Positions 15,421-23,734 of a stretch of 24,447 nt of DNA are shown here, in pieces. How positions within the stretch are numbered: position 1 is the first letter of the stretch; each line of letters opens with the position of its first letter. The position numbers and the translations under genes were made by a program. The DNA is from Actinomycetes bacterium (GTDB lineage Bacteria > Actinomycetota > Actinomycetes > Actinomycetales > Dermatophilaceae). The stretch covers positions 1-24,447 of the forward strand of contig JAEXXY010000227.1 in NCBI GenBank assembly GCA_023451855.1. Reading direction: 5' to 3'. Under the pieces are notes generated by a model that had not been told where the DNA came from, did no database searches, and worked only from the letters and a program-made list of their open reading frames with translations.

Positions 15421-16479
15421 TCAGGCGGCAGGAGTGCCGTCCGGCGGCATGCACCGGATGACGGTGACGTCTCCCTCGACACGGACGGAGCCCGCGCCGT
15501 GGGGGACGAGGAGGACATCTCCCCTGGTGATGTCCATCGAAGCGCCGCCGGTGTCGTCGGCGCCGGTCACGAGGGTCCCGTGACCGTCGACGACGACCGT
15601 GACGGCGAACGCCGCCTCGACGGTGACCGGCTCGGAGCCGGTCGGCCGGACGACCTGCGCCCGGAAGAAGGTGTCGGCCTGCCCGGGCAGCGCGCCACCG
15701 GCGCCGGCGACGTCGGACCAGCGTCGCCGCAGGTCCGCGAGGGCCTCCGGGGTCAGCGGTCCGCGGTCGACGCTGCGCAGCGCGAGTCCGCGCTCGAGGC
15801 CGAGGAAGGCGTGCGCCTCCTCGAGGCCGAAGCGCTCGTGCTCGAGCATGACGGACAGGTCGGTGGGCTCCTGCAGCTCGAGGACGAGCACGCCCTCACC
15901 GATGACGTGCGGCTGGCCCGCGGGCACGAGGATCGCGTCGCCGCGGGTCACCTCGACCGGGTTGAGGGCCGCGAGCAGCTGCTCGTCCTGGGCCTCGACG
16001 AGGTCGGCGAGGCGCTCCGGGGAGACCTCGTCGCGGAACCCGAGCCAGACGCGGGCGCCGGGCTCGGCGTCGAGGACGATCCAGGCCTCGGTCTTGCCGT
16101 TGTCGCAGTGCAGGTGGGCCTTGGCGAAGGCGCGGTCCGGGTGGGAGTGGACCGGCAGGCGCTCGCCGCTGTCGAGCAGCTTGGTCAGCAGCCCCGGCAC
16201 GACGCCGAACGCGTCGACGTGCGCGGCGCCGAGCCACTCCTGCGGGTCGGACTCGAGCACGGACGGCAGGTCGGTGCCGTCGTCGAGGTACGTGACGCCG
16301 CCGCCGCCCTCGGCGAAGAGGCGGGTCGTCGAGGCGAGCCAGTCCTCGGGCCGGTGGCCGTCGAAACCGTCGGGGACCGGCAGGCCGCGGAAGGCCAGGA
16401 TGCGCTCTCCGCCGCGGTAGAAGCGGTGCGGGGTGTTGACGGGCAGGTGCCTCGGGACGAGGTGCTGGGTCGTGGTCAT
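15421..16479 (-). CDS. manA: Mannose-6-phosphate isomerase, class I
   Basis: The 352-residue cytoplasmic zinc enzyme interconverts mannose-6-phosphate and fructose-6-phosphate, linking imported mannose to glycolysis. Metal-binding motifs of the type I cupin fold are present: LPVHSHPDRAFAK (His111, His113), KTEAWIVLD (Glu131) and VPAGQPHVIG (His191). The length suits the shorter bacterial class I form. ATG at 16479 overlaps the LacI-gene stop by ATGA, with GAGGAAA as ribosome site, so the two genes are co-transcribed. No mannokinase gene is in the window; a glucokinase or ROK kinase elsewhere would have to phosphorylate the sugar. Its place between a LacI gene and a sugar importer makes a catabolic role more likely than GDP-mannose synthesis. 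Confidence 0.88.
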   Translation of the reverse strand: MTTTQHLVPRHLPVNTPHRFYRGGERILAFRGLPVPDGFDGHRPEDWLASTTRLFAEGGGGVTYLDDGTDLPSVLESDPQEWLGAAHVDAFGVVPGLLTKLLDSGERLPVHSHPDRAFAKAHLHCDNGKTEAWIVLDAEPGARVWLGFRDEVSPERLADLVEAQDEQLLAALNPVEVTRGDAILVPAGQPHVIGEGVLVLELQEPTDLSVMLEHERFGLEEAHAFLGLERGLALRSVDRGPLTPEALADLRRRWSDVAGAGGALPGQADTFFRAQVVRPTGSEPVTVEAAFAVTVVVDGHGTLVTGADDTGGASMDITRGDVLLVPHGAGSVRVEGDVTVIRCMPPDGTPAA

Positions 16480-17516
16480 CGGTGGTTTCCTCGGGTGCCG
16501 TCGCGGCGGACGCCGGACGCGCGGACGATGAGACGCGTCGGCATGACGACGGTCTGCGGTGGGGACTCGTCGCCGAGGAGGCGGGAGAACAGCTGCTGGG
16601 CCGCCTTCTGCCCCATGGCGGCCGGGTCCTGGTGGACGACGGTCACGGGTGGGTCGATGAGCTCGGCGAGCTCGAAGTCGTCGTAGCCGACGAGCGACAG
16701 GCTCGCGTGGAGGTCGCGGATCGCGAAGAGCGCCGCGAGCGTGATCCGGTTGTTGCCGGTGATGACCGCGCTGATCGGCTCGGGGCCGGCGCTCCACCGG
16801 GTCAGGACGTCGCGCACCGACACGACCGAGTGCGGGCCCATGACGACCCGGGCCGAGCCGGGCAGCCCGAGCGCGTCGTGCGTGGCGACGAAGGACTCCC
16901 GGCGCTGGCGGGCGGTCCAGAAGCCGGGGTCGTCGCCGAGGAAGGCGATGTGGCGGTGACCGTGGGCCACGAGGTGCTCGATGGCGCTGCGGACCCCGCC
17001 CTGGTTGTCGCTGAGGACGGTGTCGCGAGGCGTGCCTCGAACCGGGCGGTCCATGTAGACGATCGGGGTGCCGCTCGCGTCGATCTCCGGGTCGGCCGAG
17101 GCGGCCTCGCTCGCGGGCACGACGACGATGCCGTCGACGCGTCGGGCGATGAGCGCCTCGAGCGCGGCGCGCTCGCGGCTCGGGGACCCCTCGGCCGAGG
17201 CGGTGATGAGCTGGTGCTGGCGGATCCGTGCCTCGCGCTCCACGGCCGCCCCGACGAGGGAGTAGAAGGGGTTGGCGAGGTCCTCGACGACGAGTCCGAT
17301 GGTGAAGGTCCGCCCCTGGCGGATGAGCCGGGCGCCGTCGTGGCGGCGGAAGCCGAGCCGTTCGATGACGGCCCGGACACGCTCGGCGGTGTCGGGTCGG
17401 ACCCCGGGCTCGTGGTTGACGACGCGCGACACCGTCTTGACCGAGACGTGAGCCTCGGCGGCCACGTCCGCCATCGTGGGACGTGTGCCTGTCCGGTGGT
17501 CAGACAACGCTGTCAT
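16476..17516 (-). CDS. LacI-family transcriptional regulator of the mannoside operon
   Basis: The 346-residue regulator has a LacI helix-turn-helix (TMADVAAEAHVSVKTVSRVVNHEPGV, near residues 14-40) and a periplasmic-binding-protein-like sensor domain with typical stretches: FTIGLVVEDLANPFYS, RRVDGIVVVPAS, HRHIAFLGDD, AVITGNNRITLAAL and LVGYDDFELAELIDPPVTVV. ATG at 17516 is chosen as giving a normal-length N-terminus. ATG at 17525 and 17474 are alternatives, and none has a good ribosome site. It is the first gene of lacI-manA-binding protein-permeases and is divergent from the GH92 gene, so it is placed to repress both directions until a mannoside or its phosphate binds. A GACAACGCTGTC dyad with a CG centre overlaps its start. 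Confidence 0.88.
   Translation of the reverse strand: MTALSDHRTGTRPTMADVAAEAHVSVKTVSRVVNHEPGVRPDTAERVRAVIERLGFRRHDGARLIRQGRTFTIGLVVEDLANPFYSLVGAAVEREARIRQHQLITASAEGSPSRERAALEALIARRVDGIVVVPASEAASADPEIDASGTPIVYMDRPVRGTPRDTVLSDNQGGVRSAIEHLVAHGHRHIAFLGDDPGFWTARQRRESFVATHDALGLPGSARVVMGPHSVVSVRDVLTRWSAGPEPISAVITGNNRITLAALFAIRDLHASLSLVGYDDFELAELIDPPVTVVHQDPAAMGQKAAQQLFSRLLGDESPPQTVVMPTRLIVRASGVRRDGTRGNHR
17503..17514. promoter_or_regulatory. Candidate LacI-type operator GACAACGCTGTC at the lacI start
   Basis: The 12-bp dyad is symmetric at five of six pairs around a central CG, the usual form of LacI-family operators. It overlaps the first lacI codons. No second clear copy was found upstream of the GH92 or binding-protein gene, so support is weak. 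Confidence 0.3.
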
Positions 17517-17590
17517 ACCTGCCATCTGAGCAGATCGAGGCGAGCCGCGGCAACGAAATGCGCTCGACCGAGCAGGGGGCGCCCGGTTCC

Positions 17591-17663
17591 TGTCCGATTG
17601 GCTGTCCTGACCGGACACAAACCATCTGCACCGTTGACGACACTCGTCCCGCGGAGCAAGTCT
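17591..17663 (+). promoter_or_regulatory. Putative regulatory and promoter region of the GH92 gene
   Basis: TGTCC half-sites occur at 17591-17595 and 17603-17607 and the inverted form GGACA at 17613-17617, giving TGTCC-N5-GGACA. Downstream, TTGACG (17634-17639) is a good -35 box, but the -10 at 18-base spacing (AAGTCT, 17658-17663) is poor. An operator plus promoter is plausible. Confidence 0.3.
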
Positions 17664-17710
17664 CGCGGGGTCTTGCACCGCTCAGCTCAAGGACGAGCAC
17701 GGAGGAACCG

Positions 17711-20700
17711 ATGGGTTTGACACCAGGGATCCAGAGAGGCGCCGTCGCCATGGCGCTGCTGGTCACCTCGACGATGGGGGCGGTCGCCGGACCGCCCAGC
17801 GCGGCGGCCGCGGCCGCCGACGACACGGGCAGCTTTACGACCTCGTTCGAGAACGGCGACCCCCAGCCGGCTTTCTCGACGGTCGAGAACGGCCCCGACG
17901 GGCCACGCCAGAAGAACGTCACCGGCACGGTCAGCGTCGACGGGAGCCTGCTCGGCCAGGTCACCGCCGTCACGGCCAGCGCCGAGAACTCGCCGGGTGA
18001 GGTGGCGGCCAACCTCGCCGACGCCAACCCGGACACCAAGTGGCTCGCCTTCGCCTCGAGCGGCTGGGTGCGCTACCAGCTCGCGTCGCCGGCCAAGGTC
18101 GTGCGCTACTCGCTCACCTCGGCCAACGACTCGCCCGAGCGCGACCCGAAGAGCTTCACGCTCCAGGGCTCGGCCGACGGCACGACGTGGACCGACCTCG
18201 ACACCCGCAGCAACATCGACTTCGCCGGCCGGTTCGCCAAGCAGGACTTCACGGTCGCGACCCCGGGCAACTACGCCTACTACCGGCTCAACGTCACGGC
18301 GGTGCACTCCGGCGGCATCGTGCAGCTGGCCGACTGGGACATCTCCGACGGCTCGACCGGCACCGGTCCGGCGACGCCGATGGTGACCAAGGTCGGCTCG
18401 GGCCCGATCTCCGGCTTCAACATCAAGCCCCTCGTCGGCTGGACCGGGGTCAAGGCGCTGCGCTACTCCGGCGGTCACACGGCGGACGGCCGCGGCTACG
18501 CCTGGAACCGCCTCTTCGACGTCAACCTGCCGGTCAACCCGGCAACTCGCCTGTCCTACAAGGTCTTCCCCGACATGGTTGCGGGTGACCTCACCTACCC
18601 GTCGACGTTCAGCGCCCTCGACCTGCACTTCACCGACGGGACGTACCTGTCCGACCTCGAGGCCACCGACGCCAACGGCGTCGCCGCGAGCCCGAACGGC
18701 CAGGGCAAGGGCAAGATCCTCTACGCCAACCAGTGGAACGCCGTCTCCGTCGACGTCGGCACGGTCGCCGCCGGCAAGACGATCGACCGCATCCTCGTCG
18801 GCTACGACAACGACACGGCCAAGAAGGACACCCGCTTCGGCGGCTGGATCGACGACCTCGACGTCGCGGCCCACCCGGCCGCGGTCGACGCGGCGGACCT
18901 GACGAACTTCGTCGACACGCGTCGGGGCACCAACGCCTCGGGCAGCTTCTCGCGCGGCAACAACCTGCCGATCAGCGCGCTGCCCAACGGGTTCACGTTC
19001 TTCACGCCGGTGACGAACGCGAACTCGCAGTCGTGGGAGTACTACTACCAGTCGGCCAACAACGCCTCGAACCTGCCGGTGATGCAGGGCCTGGCGATCT
19101 CGCACGAGCCGAGCCCCTGGATGGGTGACCGCAACCAGCTCTCGGTCATGCCCTCCGCCACGACCGGCACCCCGACCGGCAGCGCGTCCGGTCGTGCCCT
19201 GACCTTCGACCACAGGACCGAGGTGGCCCGGCCCGACTACTACAAGGCCGTGCTCCAGGGCGGCCTCGTGTCGGAGATGACGCCGGCCGACCACGGCGGC
19301 GTCTACCGGTTCACCTTCCCGACCGGCGCGGCCAAGGGCAGCCTCGTCCTCGACACCATCGACGACAACGGCACCTTCACCGTCGACGCCGCGGCGGGCA
19401 CGGTGACCGGCTGGGTCGACAACGGCAGCGGCCTGTCCGCCGGCCGCAGCCGGATGTTCGTCTACGGCTCCTTCGACCGGCCCGCCACCGCCTCCGGCAC
19501 CGCCCCCAACGGGCACGCCGGCACGCGGTACGCGTCGTTCGACACGAGCACGAACAAGACCCTCGTGCTCAAGCTCGCGACGTCGTTCATCTCGCTCGAC
19601 CAGGCGAAGCGCAACCACGCGCTCGAGCTGGCCGACCGCGACTTCGACGCCGTCCACGCGGCCGCCAACACCGCGTGGAACGACCGCCTCGGCGTCGTCG
19701 GCGTCAAGACGAACACCGACACGAACGCCGACACGCAGCGCACGACGCTGTACTCGAACCTCTACCGGCTCAACCTCTACCCGAACAGCCAGTTCGAGAA
19801 CACCGGCACGGCAGCGGACCCGCACTACCAGTACGCGAGCCCCGTTGCGGCCAAGTCGGGTTCGGCCACGGCGACGACGACGAACGCCGCCGTCAAGGAC
19901 GGCAGGATCTACGTCAACAACGGCTTCTGGGACACCTACCGGACCGTGTGGCCGGCCTACAGCCTCCTCTACCCGGAGGTCGCGGCCGAGATCGCCGACG
20001 GCTTCGTGCAGCAGTACCGCGACGGCGGCTGGATCGCCCGGTGGAGCTCCCCGGGCTACGCCGACCTCATGACGGGCACCAGCTCGGACGTCGCCTTCGC
20101 CGACGCGTACGTCAAGGGCGTCAAGCTCCCTGACCCGCTCGGCGCCTACGACGCCGCCGTGAAGAACGCGACCGTCCTACCGACCTCGAGCGCCGTGGGC
20201 CGCAAGGGCCTCGACACCTCGATCTTCCTCGGCTACACGAGCACGAGCACCGGCGAGTCGGTGTCGTGGGGCCTCGAGGGCCTCGTCAACGACTTCGGCA
20301 TCGGCAACATGGCCGCGAAGCTCGCCAAGGACCCGGCCACGCCGGCGGCCCGGCGCGCCCAGCTGCAGGAGGAGTCGCAGTACTTCCTCGAGCGGGCCAC
20401 GCACTACGTCAACGCCTTCAACCCGAAGGTCGGGTTCTTCCAGGGCCGTGGGCCCGACGGCAGCTTCCCGGCGACCTTCGACCCCGAGGCATGGGGCGGC
20501 GACTACACCGAGACGAACGGCTGGAACTTCGCCTTCCACGCGCCGCAGGACGGCACCGGCCTGGCCAACCTCTACGGCGGCCGTGACGCCCTCGCGAAGA
20601 AGCTCGACACGTTCTTCGCGACACCCGAGACGGCGACGAAGCCCGGCGGCTACGGCGGCACGATCCACGAGATGCTCGAGGCACGTGACGTCCGGATGGG

Positions 20701-22804
20701 CCAGCTCGGCCAGTCCAACCAGGTCTCGCACCACATCGCGTACATGTACGACTGGACCGGCCAGCAGTACAAGACGGCCGAGAAGGTCCGCGAGATCCTT
20801 CGCCGCCTCTACGTCGGCACCGACACCGGCCAGGGCTACCCCGGCGACGAGGACAACGGCGAGATGTCGGCCTGGTACGTCCTCTCCTCCCTCGGCCTCT
20901 ACCCGCTGCAGGTCGGCTCGTCGCAGTGGGCGGTGGGCTCGCCGAAGTTCCAGCAGGTCACGGTGCACCGCACGCAGGGCGACCTCGTCGTCAACGCCCC
21001 GGGCAACTCGGAGAAGAACCTGTACGTCCAGGGGCTGACGGTCAACGGCCAGAAGCAGAAGTCGGTCTCGGTCGACCAGTCGCAGATCGCGGGCGCCTCG
21101 ACGCTCGACTTCGCGATGGGCAGCACGCCGTCCGACTTCGGCGCCCGCGCCCAGGACGCACCGCCGTCGCTGACGACCGGCACCGAGGCCCCGAAGCCGT
21201 TGCGCGACATGACCGGTCCCGGTCGTGGGACCGTCTCGGCCACCGGCCTCGCATCGGACGCCGACGCCGCGAAGCTGTTCGACGACACGTCGCGCACCTC
21301 GGCCGCGTTCGCCTCGCCGACGCCGACCGTGACGTTCGACCTGTCGGGCGTCGGTCAGCGGGCCACGTGGTACACGATCACCTCCGGCCCCTCCGCGGGA
21401 GACCCGTCCGCGTGGCGCGTCGAGGGCTCGAAGGACGGCGGCAAGACGTGGCGCACGCTCGACACGCGCACCGACCAGTCCTTCCCGTGGCGGGTGCAGA
21501 CGCGTCCGTTCAAGCTGGCCGACAACGGCACGTACACCTCCTACCGGCTCGTCGTCACGGAGACGAAGGGTGCGGCCGGGCCGAACCTCTCGGAGGTCGA
21601 GCTCCTCACCGACGGCTCGAAGGCGCAGAACACCGGCATCAAGGTCGCCGCCGGTCCTGCCGTCGAGACGTCCGAGGACACCGCCTGGACCGGAACCGTC
21701 GGCACCTTCTCCGGTGGCGTCGGCCAGGGCCAGGACCCGTCGGCCACGGCCACGGCGACCATCGCCTGGGGCGACGGCTCGACCTCGGAGGGCACCATCA
21801 CGGCGGGTGACCTCGGGTCGTACACGATCCGCGGCAGCCACACCTGGGCCAAGCCGGGCTACTACCAGCCGAAGGTCACGGTGACGGCGGGCGGCGACAG
21901 CGGCTCCGCCCTCGGCGGCGCCACGGTCCACACGGCGTCGGTGCCCTCGTACGCGGCCGGGTTCGACTCGGTGTGCTTCGGCAACGTCGGCGACTCCGTC
22001 CCGTGCGACGGCGACCGTGCGGGCCTGTCCCGGGAGGCGCTCGCCGACGCGGGCGGCGTTCCGGGCAAGCTGCTGACCGTCCCGGGCACCGACCTGCGCT
22101 ACTCGATGCCGGGCATCCCCGTTGGGCAGAAGGACAACGCCACGGGCGCCGGCCAGACGCTCACGGTCTCCCTCGCGCCGGGTGCGACGAAGCTCTCGCT
22201 CATCGGCACGGCGACGCAGAAGAGCCAGGACGTCACCGCGACGGTCCACTTCACCGACGGCACGACGGCGCCCTACCGGGTGCAGTACGGCGACTGGTGC
22301 GGCTCGGCGCAGTTCGGCAACGTCGTCGCGCTCGAGATGGCCTACCGCCTCAACGGCACGAGCACGGACAGCTGCCACGCCAAGCTGTTCGCGACGACGC
22401 CGCTGAGCATCCCGTCGGGCAGGACGGTCGACTCGGTGAGCCTGCCGACCCAGACGGGTGACCCGAAGACGGCCGGACGGGTGCACGTGTTCGCCGTCGC
22501 CGACAACGGCTCGGCCATGCAGGTCACGCCGGGCGCCGACGCGTCGGCCCAGGCCGGGGCAGCCACCGACGTCGCGCTCGGCACCGTCACCGGCGGCGTG
22601 CCTGCCGGCACGTACAGGGCCCGGGTCCAGTGGGGCGACGGCTCCGTGACGGAGGACGCGACGGTCTCGGCACCCGGTGCCGACGGGGTCGCCACGATCA
22701 GCGGGAACCACACCTGGGCCACGGCCGGCACCTACCCGGTGCGCGTGCTCGTGTCCGACTCCCGCTCCGACGTGCTGGGGACGCTGACGGTCACGGTGCG
22801 CTGA
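17711..22804 (+). CDS. Secreted GH92 alpha-mannosidase with carbohydrate-binding and PKD-like modules
   Basis: The 1697-residue exo-alpha-mannosidase starts at ATG 17711 (GGAGGAA upstream) with a Sec signal peptide (cleavage near residues 30-35, Ala-rich). Order of parts: F5/8 type C (discoidin-like) domain at about 87-215; a beta-rich module at about 220-390; the GH92 beta-sandwich from about 397 (NFVDTRRGTNASGSFSRGNN); then the (alpha/alpha)6 barrel. The GH92 signature GDEDNGEMSAWYV lies at about 1045-1057, with the catalytic-base aspartates. A second F5/8C domain (about 1167-1300), a PKD-like domain (about 1308-1394), a Cys-containing module (about 1418-1597) and a second PKD-like domain (about 1600-1697) follow. 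Family members are calcium-dependent and remove terminal mannose from N-glycans or yeast mannan. No sortase motif is seen, so release to the medium is likely. It is divergent from lacI-manA-importer, which would take up its product. Confidence 0.92.
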   Translation: MGLTPGIQRGAVAMALLVTSTMGAVAGPPSAAAAAADDTGSFTTSFENGDPQPAFSTVENGPDGPRQKNVTGTVSVDGSLLGQVTAVTASAENSPGEVAANLADANPDTKWLAFASSGWVRYQLASPAKVVRYSLTSANDSPERDPKSFTLQGSADGTTWTDLDTRSNIDFAGRFAKQDFTVATPGNYAYYRLNVTAVHSGGIVQLADWDISDGSTGTGPATPMVTKVGSGPISGFNIKPLVGWTGVKALRYSGGHTADGRGYAWNRLFDVNLPVNPATRLSYKVFPDMVAGDLTYPSTFSALDLHFTDGTYLSDLEATDANGVAASPNGQGKGKILYANQWNAVSVDVGTVAAGKTIDRILVGYDNDTAKKDTRFGGWIDDLDVAAHPAAVDAADLTNFVDTRRGTNASGSFSRGNNLPISALPNGFTFFTPVTNANSQSWEYYYQSANNASNLPVMQGLAISHEPSPWMGDRNQLSVMPSATTGTPTGSASGRALTFDHRTEVARPDYYKAVLQGGLVSEMTPADHGGVYRFTFPTGAAKGSLVLDTIDDNGTFTVDAAAGTVTGWVDNGSGLSAGRSRMFVYGSFDRPATASGTAPNGHAGTRYASFDTSTNKTLVLKLATSFISLDQAKRNHALELADRDFDAVHAAANTAWNDRLGVVGVKTNTDTNADTQRTTLYSNLYRLNLYPNSQFENTGTAADPHYQYASPVAAKSGSATATTTNAAVKDGRIYVNNGFWDTYRTVWPAYSLLYPEVAAEIADGFVQQYRDGGWIARWSSPGYADLMTGTSSDVAFADAYVKGVKLPDPLGAYDAAVKNATVLPTSSAVGRKGLDTSIFLGYTSTSTGESVSWGLEGLVNDFGIGNMAAKLAKDPATPAARRAQLQEESQYFLERATHYVNAFNPKVGFFQGRGPDGSFPATFDPEAWGGDYTETNGWNFAFHAPQDGTGLANLYGGRDALAKKLDTFFATPETATKPGGYGGTIHEMLEARDVRMGQLGQSNQVSHHIAYMYDWTGQQYKTAEKVREILRRLYVGTDTGQGYPGDEDNGEMSAWYVLSSLGLYPLQVGSSQWAVGSPKFQQVTVHRTQGDLVVNAPGNSEKNLYVQGLTVNGQKQKSVSVDQSQIAGASTLDFAMGSTPSDFGARAQDAPPSLTTGTEAPKPLRDMTGPGRGTVSATGLASDADAAKLFDDTSRTSAAFASPTPTVTFDLSGVGQRATWYTITSGPSAGDPSAWRVEGSKDGGKTWRTLDTRTDQSFPWRVQTRPFKLADNGTYTSYRLVVTETKGAAGPNLSEVELLTDGSKAQNTGIKVAAGPAVETSEDTAWTGTVGTFSGGVGQGQDPSATATATIAWGDGSTSEGTITAGDLGSYTIRGSHTWAKPGYYQPKVTVTAGGDSGSALGGATVHTASVPSYAAGFDSVCFGNVGDSVPCDGDRAGLSREALADAGGVPGKLLTVPGTDLRYSMPGIPVGQKDNATGAGQTLTVSLAPGATKLSLIGTATQKSQDVTATVHFTDGTTAPYRVQYGDWCGSAQFGNVVALEMAYRLNGTSTDSCHAKLFATTPLSIPSGRTVDSVSLPTQTGDPKTAGRVHVFAVADNGSAMQVTPGADASAQAGAATDVALGTVTGGVPAGTYRARVQWGDGSVTEDATVSAPGADGVATISGNHTWATAGTYPVRVLVSDSRSDVLGTLTVTVR

Positions 22805-22833
22805 CGCGACCGACCCCCGCACGCCGGAACCGA

Positions 22834-22872
22834 ACCGGCCCGCCGACAGCCACGAGCCGTCGGCGGGCCGGT
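22834..22872. terminator. Bidirectional terminator between the GH92 and alpha/beta hydrolase genes
   Basis: A perfect 14-bp stem (22834-22847 with 22859-22872, 11-base loop) stands 29 bases after the GH92 stop and 27 bases past the stop of the convergent hydrolase gene. No U-tract is present, as usual in GC-rich actinobacteria. Confidence 0.7.
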
Positions 22873-22899
22873 CGCCGTCTGCGGCCGATCGCGCCGGGC

Positions 22900-23631
22900 T
22901 CAGGACGCGTCGAGGAACGGGCGCAGCACGGCGAGGAACCCGTCGGGGTCGGTGGCATGGACGCGGTGCCCGGCGTCCACGCGGACGAGCCGGCCGGCGG
23001 GCAGGGTCCGGGCCAGCTCGGCGACGTCCTCGGCCGGCATCGGGCTCGAGGGACCGCCCCACACGACGAGCGTCGGCGCGCGTACCGAGCGGGCGACGTC
23101 GGCCCAGCCCGGGTCGGGGTCGTCGACCTGCGCCCGCACCTGCAGCACCATCTCCCAGTCGAAACCGGGGTCGGCGTCGGGCCGGGTCGGCGGGTTCGGC
23201 GTGCGCGGGTGGGGCAGGGGCACGTCCTCGAGGACGAGCCGGCGCACGCGTCGGGGCTCGGTGGCCGCGACGAGCAGGGCGACGAGCCCGCCCATCGAGT
23301 GGCCGACGACGTCGTAGGCGCCCGCGTCGGCGAGGGCCGGGACGCTGCCGGCGACCGCGAGGGCGTCGGCGGCCATCTCCTCGAGACGGTAGGTGCCCGG
23401 GCGGCTGCTGCCGCCGTGACCACGGGCATCGAGCGCGACGACGGTCCGGTCGGCGCGCAGGCTCGCGGCCACCCGCGCCCAGTCGAGCGAGGACTCGCCC
23501 GTCGCGTGGAGGAGGAGCACCGGCGGCCCGATGGGAGACGCGTCGGAGCCGCGCCGCTCCCACGTGCGGACGAGCACGTCGGCTCCGTGCAGGGCCAGGA
23601 CGGCCGTGTCGCCGGGGTCGGTGGAGGTCAC
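22900..23631 (-). CDS. Alpha/beta-fold hydrolase
   Basis: The 243-residue protein has the alpha/beta hydrolase pattern: oxyanion loop LLLHATGESS, LDARGHGGSS, nucleophile elbow GHSMGG (Ser112) and the C-terminal His222 in DAGHRVHATD. The usual acid after strand 7 is not obvious: the loop reads WGGPSSPMPAED, so Asp136 after strand 6 (VLEDVP) or a shifted Asp/Glu may serve. No signal peptide is seen, so it should be cytoplasmic. The start is taken as GTG at 23631; there is no clear ribosome site, and TTGACG boxes lie 25-40 bases upstream, so the true start could differ. The substrate is unknown (ester, lactone or similar). It converges on the GH92 gene and is divergent from the DUF4118 gene; no functional link is evident. 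Confidence 0.8.
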   Translation of the reverse strand: MTSTDPGDTAVLALHGADVLVRTWERRGSDASPIGPPVLLLHATGESSLDWARVAASLRADRTVVALDARGHGGSSRPGTYRLEEMAADALAVAGSVPALADAGAYDVVGHSMGGLVALLVAATEPRRVRRLVLEDVPLPHPRTPNPPTRPDADPGFDWEMVLQVRAQVDDPDPGWADVARSVRAPTLVVWGGPSSPMPAEDVAELARTLPAGRLVRVDAGHRVHATDPDGFLAVLRPFLDAS

Positions 23632-23734
23632 GGCGGCAGTGTGTCAGGACCGCGACGTCAAGGACGCGTCAAGACGGCGTCGCGATGGGGCCCGAAGCCT
23701 CGCGCGGGCGCGGGCGCGGCGCGACCATGGAGTC

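Noticed and set aside
22700..22804. Sortase-type wall anchor at the GH92 C-terminus
   Set aside because: The protein ends in a PKD-like domain (GTLTVTVR) with no LPxTG motif, hydrophobic segment or basic tail.
20177..23563. Long minus-strand open frame across the GH92 gene and into the alpha/beta hydrolase gene
   Set aside because: The sequence is an Arg/Gly/Ala-rich shadow with no recognisable motif; both real genes have full domain support in other frames.
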